DNA of 64,000 nt from positions 20,603,302-20,667,301 of the forward strand of contig CM023534.1 in the NCBI GenBank assembly GCA_013350335.1, written 5' to 3'. This stretch comes from Chimonanthus salicifolius (Eukaryota; Streptophyta; Magnoliopsida; Laurales; Calycanthaceae). The translations under genes were made by a program, and so were the position numbers. Under the pieces are notes generated by a model. That model was given only the letters and a program-made list of their open reading frames with translations. It was not told the DNA's origin and made no database searches. Numbering within the stretch: position 1 is the stretch's first letter; every line of letters begins with the position of its first letter. Positions 58,154-64,000 of this stretch are shown one piece after another.

Positions 58154-61100
58154 ATGGTTTGAGGCAATGGAAATGAGGGACAAGATGAAGCATGGCAGTT
58201 TTGCACTAGATTGGAACCGGGCGACCATGTGCATGTACAATGCAACTATTGTAAAAAAAATAAAATGAGTGGTGGTATTTATCGAATGAAACACCATATA
58301 GGAAAAACAAAGAAAGACGTAGCAACATGTCCTAAATGTCCCAAGTCGGTGACTCAAAAATGCCTTGAATTGATGGGGAACAATTTGGACACAAAATGAA
58401 GAAAAAAAGGATGCACAAATACAGGCTAGAAGACCTGATTATTATTTTGATGATCAACACCCAAAAGGGAAGGGACCGATGAAAAAACTTATTAATGTGG
58501 ATGATGATAAAAAACAAGCAACTCTTAACATAGTTTGGAAAAAAGAAGACAGAATCATAGTTTGCAAAGGTATTACTCATTTTTCTATGCAAATGCACTC
58601 CCCTTCTATTTGGTGAAGAGTTCATTTTTCCAACCCATGTGTGAATTAATTGCAAGATATGGAATTGGGATGAAAACTCCACCTTATCATGAGATGAGAA
58701 ACACTTTACTCAAAAATGAAGTTGAAGATGTGGAGAAAATGTTGGAAAAGCATATGAAAGAATGGACCAAAAAAGGGAGCACAATAATAACAGATGGATT
58801 GGACTGATGGAAAGAATCGGTCCATTACTAATTTTCTTGTAAATAGTCCAATGGGGAGTGTGTTTCTGAAAAGTGCTGACACATCTTCGATCTACAAAAA
58901 TGGAGAGAACTTGCCCGACCTTATAAATTCGGTAGTAGAAGAGGTAGGTGTGGAGAATGTGGTGCAAATTGCTACTGATAATGCAACACCATATGTAAAG
59001 GCTGGAAAAATCTTGATGTCGAGAAGGAAAAATTTATTTTGGACTCCATGTGCAGCACATTGCCTTGATCTCATGCTTGAAGATATAGGGAAAAGGAAAT
59101 TGGAGTCATCTACTATTGCTGATGCAAAAGCAATTGCAAAATTCATTTATAACCATGGTGTTTTGCTAAACTTAATGAGAAAATTCACGAACAATCGTGA
59201 GTTTGTTAAGCCAGCAATAACGAGATTTGCAACATGCTACTTTACATTGAAAAGCATACTGAGATGCAGAGTTGATCTACGAAAAATGTTTACTCCAGAC
59301 GAATGGGATAGAATGCCGTTGTCCAAGACTGAAGAGGGGAAAAACGCGAATGATCTAATTTTTTATAGTAAGTTTTGGAAACGTGTTCAATTTTGTACGA
59401 AGGTTGGAATGCCAATTGTAAAATTGCTTCAATTAGTTGATGGAGAGGACAAGCCGGCAATGGGATACATATATGAGGGCATGGATCAAGCCAAGGAGAA
59501 AATTGCAAAGAGATTGAACAAAGATGAAAAGAAATACATGCCATATTGGAAGTTGATAGATGCTCGTTGAAATGATCAACTCCACCATCCATTGCATGTA
59601 GCTACATATTATCTGAATCCTTCTTTCAACTACAAAGAATCATTTTATCCCGATGCTGAAATTAAAAGAGGGTTGTATACATGTCTTGATAAGTTGGCCA
59701 TAGACATAGATGACAGGATTAAAATCGATGAGCAAGTGCCATTCAGAACTGAAAGATGATTCTTTGGGGATAACATGGCCAAACTAACAAGGAAAAGAAA
59801 ATAGCCAAGTATTTAGTATTTAGTTATTTAATATTTACTTGTTTAGTATCTAAACTTTCAGTTAATTTTTTTAATTTATTATCGCATGTTTTATAGCCAT
59901 TTGGTGGAAAGATTATGGAGAGGATACTAAAGAATTGCAACATGTTGCAATAAGGATTTTGAGTTTAACTTGCAGCGCAACCGGGGTGTGAGCGGAATTA
60001 GAGTGTGTTTGAAAAAGTATGTTTTATTTTTAACTTTAAATAGATTAATGCAATTTCTTAACATATGTTTAAGAAGTGAAGTGATTAATGTTTTATGTTT
60101 TCTTTTATAGATTCATACGAAGAAGAGAAATAGGCTAGAGGCAAAGAGGATGAACGCCCTTGTATATGTAAAATACAATTTACAACTACAAGTAAGACAG
60201 ACATTAAGGAATTCAAAGCAATATTATGATCCTATTTGCATATCGGATGTGGAATCTGATGATGAATGGATCACGGGAAAGGAAGATCCAGCTCGTCCAC
60301 AAGACAATTCTTGGTTGGATGCGGACGAGATGTTTAATGAGGAAGAGACTAATCTTAGAAAAGAAACGAGTGAGCATTTTAAAATCTAGAAGACCATTAT
60401 ATTATATTTAAAATTTAGAAGGCACAATTTATAAAATATTTGAATTTTGTAATTAACAGGGGTTTATTCGAGAAAGCGAAAGAGCGTTGAAGGAGAAGAA
60501 GGTGTTGAAGGAGAAGAAGAAATCGTTGAAGAAATTAGCGTTGGGGATGTAGCAGATGGAGACACTTTACCTTTGTAAATGCCCCGGTTCGTCCGAGCCA
60601 CCCTTATTGTCAATTACGTGACTTAGTTGGACTTGCCTTGGATGGATAAGAAGATCTACTATGAAGTTGAAGCGTCTACACCAAATACGGTATTGGCACA
60701 CAGGTAAGTGAACCGTAGGAGACCCTAGGGTAAGTCAAATACCTTAGAAGTCAATTGGAAAATAAAGTGAATTAAGTTAAGTGACTTTCAGCCTCGAAGC
60801 CTCATGCAATCTGCCGAGGCCTCGCAACCAGTTATGCTGAGCTGAGCTGAGTCCAGCTGACCCTTTGTTTTGCTGAATCAGTCTCCTACAGATTTAGAAA
60901 GTTAAAATCTGTGTCTATTTAATTGAGAGGTAATTATGGTAAATTGATTGGAAGCTTATTATGGTAAATAAATTTATCCACATGGTGAGATGGGTAATTA
61001 TAGTAAATTGATTGGAAGCTTATTATGGTAAATAAATTTATCCACATGGTGAGATGCTGCTACCTCACTTAAATTTGAATTTGAATACCCTTGGGGAGCT

Positions 61101-62136
61101 GTCCATGACAAGTATGGAAAGGCTCCTCCATGAGTTGTAAATCATCTTGCAATCTTCTCATCTAATCCTTGATTGATGGCTAAGATAAATGAATTGCAAA
61201 TCATGCACGGTGGATATGAGGTGGCTGGTATCTAGCTGGATTCTGTCTGGATAGATTAAACAGCACATATGTGCTGTCCTTACAGACTTACCACTGGCGA
61301 GGCCTCATTGGAAGCTGCGAGGCCTCGCGGGCGTGACTTACTGCAGAACTTCAAACTGCCTTATAAAATAACAGTAAGCCTTTTGTAAGAGGGACTGAAT
61401 ACACTGAGAAAAACAAGGAAAGTATTATAGTGTGTCAGATCATTCAGCCTTCCCTCTTTACTCCTCCTTCATCATCTTCCTTAGTAAATGTTTGGATAAT
61501 CAATACCCAATCCTGATGAAGAGTAAGGTGTTCATATAGGACTATAAAACCAGTCATACCCGTGTCCTATACTGTTGTACCGATAGTCATTTTGATGGAG
61601 CTAAACTAATGGAAAGGAGCACACAGATCAAGTAAAGAAGAAAGCGCATAAAGGAAATTGGATAAGACCCAAGGCAAGTATTTCTTCTTCCTTTTATTTC
61701 AAACATTGTAAAGTAGATTAGAACAGTGTGTTCGAACCACTCTAAAAAATAGGTGTAGAGGATTAGACCGATTGGGTTGAACCTGTATAAAAAACTAGGT
61801 TGTACTATTTGAGTGTGAGACTCATACATAGTATATTTGGGATAGCCCTAGAGAGGGTGAGTCCAACAGTGGATGTAGGTTCAGGCGAACCGAACCACTA
61901 TATATCGTTGTGCATGTGTGGTTTGCATTAATGGTTTGATTCATTTGTTTATCACTTGCACACACGTTTATTCCGCTGCATATATTGTTAAATTTGATAA
62001 ATTATTTAAAAGGGAACTAAAATTGAAAATCCACGTATTCACCCCTTCTAAGTCGTGCATACTTCTAGTAACGGAATTTTAACCTTCATCTTACTTGGAT
62101 GTTTTAGATGACATTGATGAGAATGATATTCTTTAG
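58154..62136 (+). pseudogene. hAT C transposase, multiply broken and split by an LTR
   Basis: The start ATG at 58154 is followed by a stop at codon 3. The BED-like finger (CNYCKKNK ... H ... CPKCP) is readable to 58399. Around 58790 the catalytic region is disrupted (ITDG, then a shift, then WTDGKNRSITNFL in the next frame). The longest intact piece, 58794-59570, covers ATDNATPYVKAGKIL, CAAHCLDLMLEDIGKRK and GYIYEGMDQAKEKIAKRLN. It retains the bases deleted in hAT A at this point. Stops follow at 59568 and 59757, then dimerisation sequence (59897-60170). The final acidic exon is cut by the solo LTR at 60574 and its last 18 codons resume at 62087, ending at TAG 62134-62136. Confidence 0.88.
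60574..62081 (+). mobile_element. Sirevirus solo LTR (L5) with 5-bp target duplication
   Basis: The LTR begins TGTAAATGCCCCGG and ends GGAATTTTA (ancestral TTTCA). The exact 5-base repeat ACCTT flanks it (60569-60573 and 62082-62086). It is inserted in the last transposase exon of hAT C, whose reading frame joins cleanly across the site. U3 carries GAGGCCTCG motifs (60790-60840 and 61300-61330). A duplicated segment of about 56 bases lies at 60935-60990 and 60991-61050. TATA-like TTATAAAATAA lies at about 61362. Confidence 0.93.
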
Positions 62137-62477
62137 AGTTCAGATGTTTTGTAATTTTGGATAATACAATTTTATGAATTATGATGATTTGAATGTTAGA
62201 ATGTAAAAACATAACTTCTAATACATTTTGATTTAAGTTTGCATTGGTACATTTTGTCATATACTCATATCTTTACATATTTACTTATATATTAGGAGGA
62301 ATTGAACAAATCATCTAATTATTCTATGTCATTTTATATGTAATTGTAGTATAAATAATAATTATAGTAAAAAAAGTCAAAAATGTTACAACTGTTACGA
62401 TTCTACGATTTACGATTAACGAGTCACACCCCTAGATAGATTCACGATCCGAGTCGAGTTTGACAACATTGGTTTTG

Positions 62478-63057
62478 GTCAATCCTACTCTTACGTACAC
62501 AAGGTTAATGTGAAAGCAGGCAGTATTCACTGCTTAGGCCCATAGATTTTCAAGTAGGTGTTTGCCTTGGAGTAACACATTTGCCATATCTGGTAAGACC
62601 TTAATCTTTCTTTAAGCCACCCCATTTTGTTGAGGTGTCTTTGGGGCTACGTACTCATGGTGTATCCCATGGTTTTCGCAAAACTTGTCAAAAGCATGAT
62701 TTTCAAATGCACCACCATGATCAGGTAGTTCTTATTCTGTTTATGGTGGTCTCTTTTTCATTCATGATGTGTTTAGCAATAACCTTAAATTCATGACAAG
62801 CATCAGATTTTTCCCTCAGATAAGCTACCCAGGAATATCTGGAGTAGTCATCTACAATCACCGTAAAGTATTTCTTTCCTCCTAGACTCAATGTTTGTGA
62901 AGGTCCAACCAAATCCATGTGTAACAGTTCGAGAAGTCTAGAGGTACCAATATCATTTAGCTTTTTGTGAGCAGCCCTTTTTTGTTTCCCTTTTTGGAAA
63001 TAGTATTACTTTTTCAACTCATTTTGGGAAGACTGGACAAGTCCTTAAAGTTGACAT
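62478..63057 (-). pseudogene. Sirevirus integrase N-terminal half, minus strand
   Basis: On the minus strand the sequence starts in the pre-integrase region (FKDLSSLPKM, then GKQKRAAHKKLNDIGTSRL). It continues into the integrase core: LLHMDLVGPSQTLSLGGKKY, TVIVDDYSRYSWVAYLREK and, further on, TPQQNGVA and LLENLWA. It ends with VYVRVGLTKT at the border of hAT C (62471). The stop in place of Glu after NGVA (about 62620) and a frameshift near 62725 disable it. The fragment stops exactly where the piece at 47567 begins (KTAFELSTG), so the two are halves of one gene now in opposite orientation. Confidence 0.9.
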
Positions 63058-64000
63058 TGAAATTCCGTTACTAGAGTAATGCACGACTTAGAGGGAGGTG
63101 AATAGGTCGGTTTTCAATTTTAATTTGCCTTTTAAAAAACCTTAACCAAATTACACTTTAAGTGTATGAGATATGCAATGAGTTCTTTTTACCTTTAAAT
63201 TAACCACTATTAATTAAAATGGCCGAACCAATATGTGTGTGTGTACGTGACACAATATTCAATCAAAGCATTCATGTCAAACCATCAACAACATATAAAC
63301 ACAAATATTTTATAGTGGCTCGGTTCCAATAAACCTACGTCCACTGTTAGACTTCCCAACTCTAGGGTCGTCTCAAATATACTATGAATGAGCCTCACAC
63401 CCAAATAGTACAACCTAGTTTTTTATAAAGGTTCAACCCATATGGTCTAATTCTCGACACCTATTTTTTTTTAGTGGTTCGAACACAATGTTTTAATCCA
63501 CCTTACAGTGATAAAAATAAAAGGAAAGGAGAAACACTTGCCTTGGGCCTTATCCAATCTTCTGAAAGTGTTTTCTTCTTTACTTAATGACTGTGCGCTT
63601 CTTCCTTCAGATTTGATTCACCAGAGTTGATTATTGGCACAGTGATATGAGCGTGTTAGGACAAATGTATGACTGATTTTCTGATCCTAAAAGAACACAT
63701 TTAACTTCATCAAAACTAAGGTATTAATTACCCAAACATCTCTATTAGAAGGTGATGAAGAAGGTGTTAGGGAAGGCAAATAATCTCTCTGGTCACACTG
63801 TTCTTTTTCTAAAAAGGTTCAGTCCTTAATTCATTCAGCCCACGAGATATAAATAAAACAGACTATTTTTCTGGGCAGTCAAGTCTCGAGGCCTCAAGGT
63901 TTCCTACAAGGCCTCGAGGCGGTAAAAGAAAATATATTACACATATTCTGTAATTCAAACTTTTCTGCTTGTCAATTAAGACAATAACCAACCAATCTAC
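63058..64000 (-). mobile_element. Sirevirus LTR (L6), minus strand, running off the window
   Basis: On the minus strand it ends GTAACGGAATTTCA at 63058. The last 40 bases match L5, not L4, and its U3 motif is GAGGCCTCGA (63885-63920) as in L5. A TATA-like TTTATATCTCG lies near 63850 on this strand. It abuts the pre-integrase sequence at 63057 without leader or gag, so it is probably a separate insertion into that pol gene rather than its own 5' LTR. The bases next to it, ATGTC on the minus strand, would be its target duplication. Confidence 0.75.

Larger units (their letters stand above)
56653..62471 (+). mobile_element. hAT C: hAT transposon carrying a Sirevirus solo LTR
   Basis: The 5' end is CGGTGTTGTTAAA and the 3' end TTTGACAACATTG, of the same family as A and B. 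Without the nested LTR it is about 4.3 kb. A 26-base perfect palindrome centred on CGTACG lies near the 5' end (56679-56704). The 8 bases before it are AAATAAAC and those after it GTTTTGGT, so it lacks its own target duplication. AAATAAAC instead matches the flank of hAT B. AT-rich tandem units lie at 57365-57990. Confidence 0.9.

Noticed and set aside
60574..64000. L5 and L6 as the two arms of a foldback or inverted retroelement
   Set aside because: L5 has its own exact ACCTT duplication inside hAT C, so it is an independent solo LTR; the inverted arrangement is coincidental.

Overview
The window looks like a repeat-rich stretch of a large flowering-plant nuclear genome. It is AT-rich. Its repeats are Ty1-copia (including Sirevirus/Maximus-type), Ty3-gypsy chromovirus (Tekay/Del-type), hAT and Mutator-like elements, an RTE-type LINE and a tRNA-derived SINE, all typical of plants. 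No bacterial, organellar or rRNA sequence was recognised. The species cannot be named from this sequence.

Only one ordinary host gene is visible: the 3' end of a minus-strand gene whose four exons (43017-42952, 22329-22270, 22182-22131, 22027-21939) join in frame through GT-AG introns. They encode what looks like the C-terminus of a DHHC-type protein S-acyltransferase. The intron between the first two of these exons holds an 18.6-kb nest of transposons. Everything else is transposable elements, mostly broken, plus short anonymous spacers.

Layout. 1-3013: deletion derivative of a Sirevirus. 3014-5053: LTR-like sequence. 5074-6300: Sirevirus env-like ORF remnant. 7092-13930: gypsy remnant arranged integrase-LTR-gag, with a 1.18-kb hAT element inserted at the TATA box of the LTR. 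13940-15755: Sirevirus 3' end and LTR. 16894-20393: gypsy solo LTR (minus, 5-bp target duplication) carrying a 368-bp hAT-type MITE. 20567-20751: SINE with 15-bp target duplication. 21939-43017: host gene 3' part. Its intron contains copia 1 (23873-42442, target duplication GTGTC). Copia 1 is itself interrupted by a MULE-like element (25543-27104), a nearly intact autonomous hAT (28293-32428) and copia 2 (32778-40943, minus). Copia 2 is interrupted by a gypsy-like solo LTR (34080-37125) that carries the end of another hAT. 43198-47566: hAT B (minus). 47567-53243: Sirevirus pol 3' half, env-like ORF, multiple polypurine tracts and 3' LTR. 53244-54400: remnant of a minus-strand LTR element with a MITE. 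54400-55633: deleted hAT D. 55640-56530: RTE LINE fragment. 56653-62471: hAT C (plus) containing a Sirevirus solo LTR. 62478-63057: Sirevirus integrase fragment (minus). 63058-64000: another Sirevirus LTR (minus), running off the window.

The most striking result is a probable inversion of the segment between hAT B and hAT C. The target duplications are exchanged between the two elements, and the two halves of one Sirevirus integrase lie 15 kb apart in opposite orientation, each abutting a hAT end. Re-inverting the segment would bring both the integrase and the target duplications back together. A second theme is that LTRs of several unrelated families each carry their own array of short palindromes.
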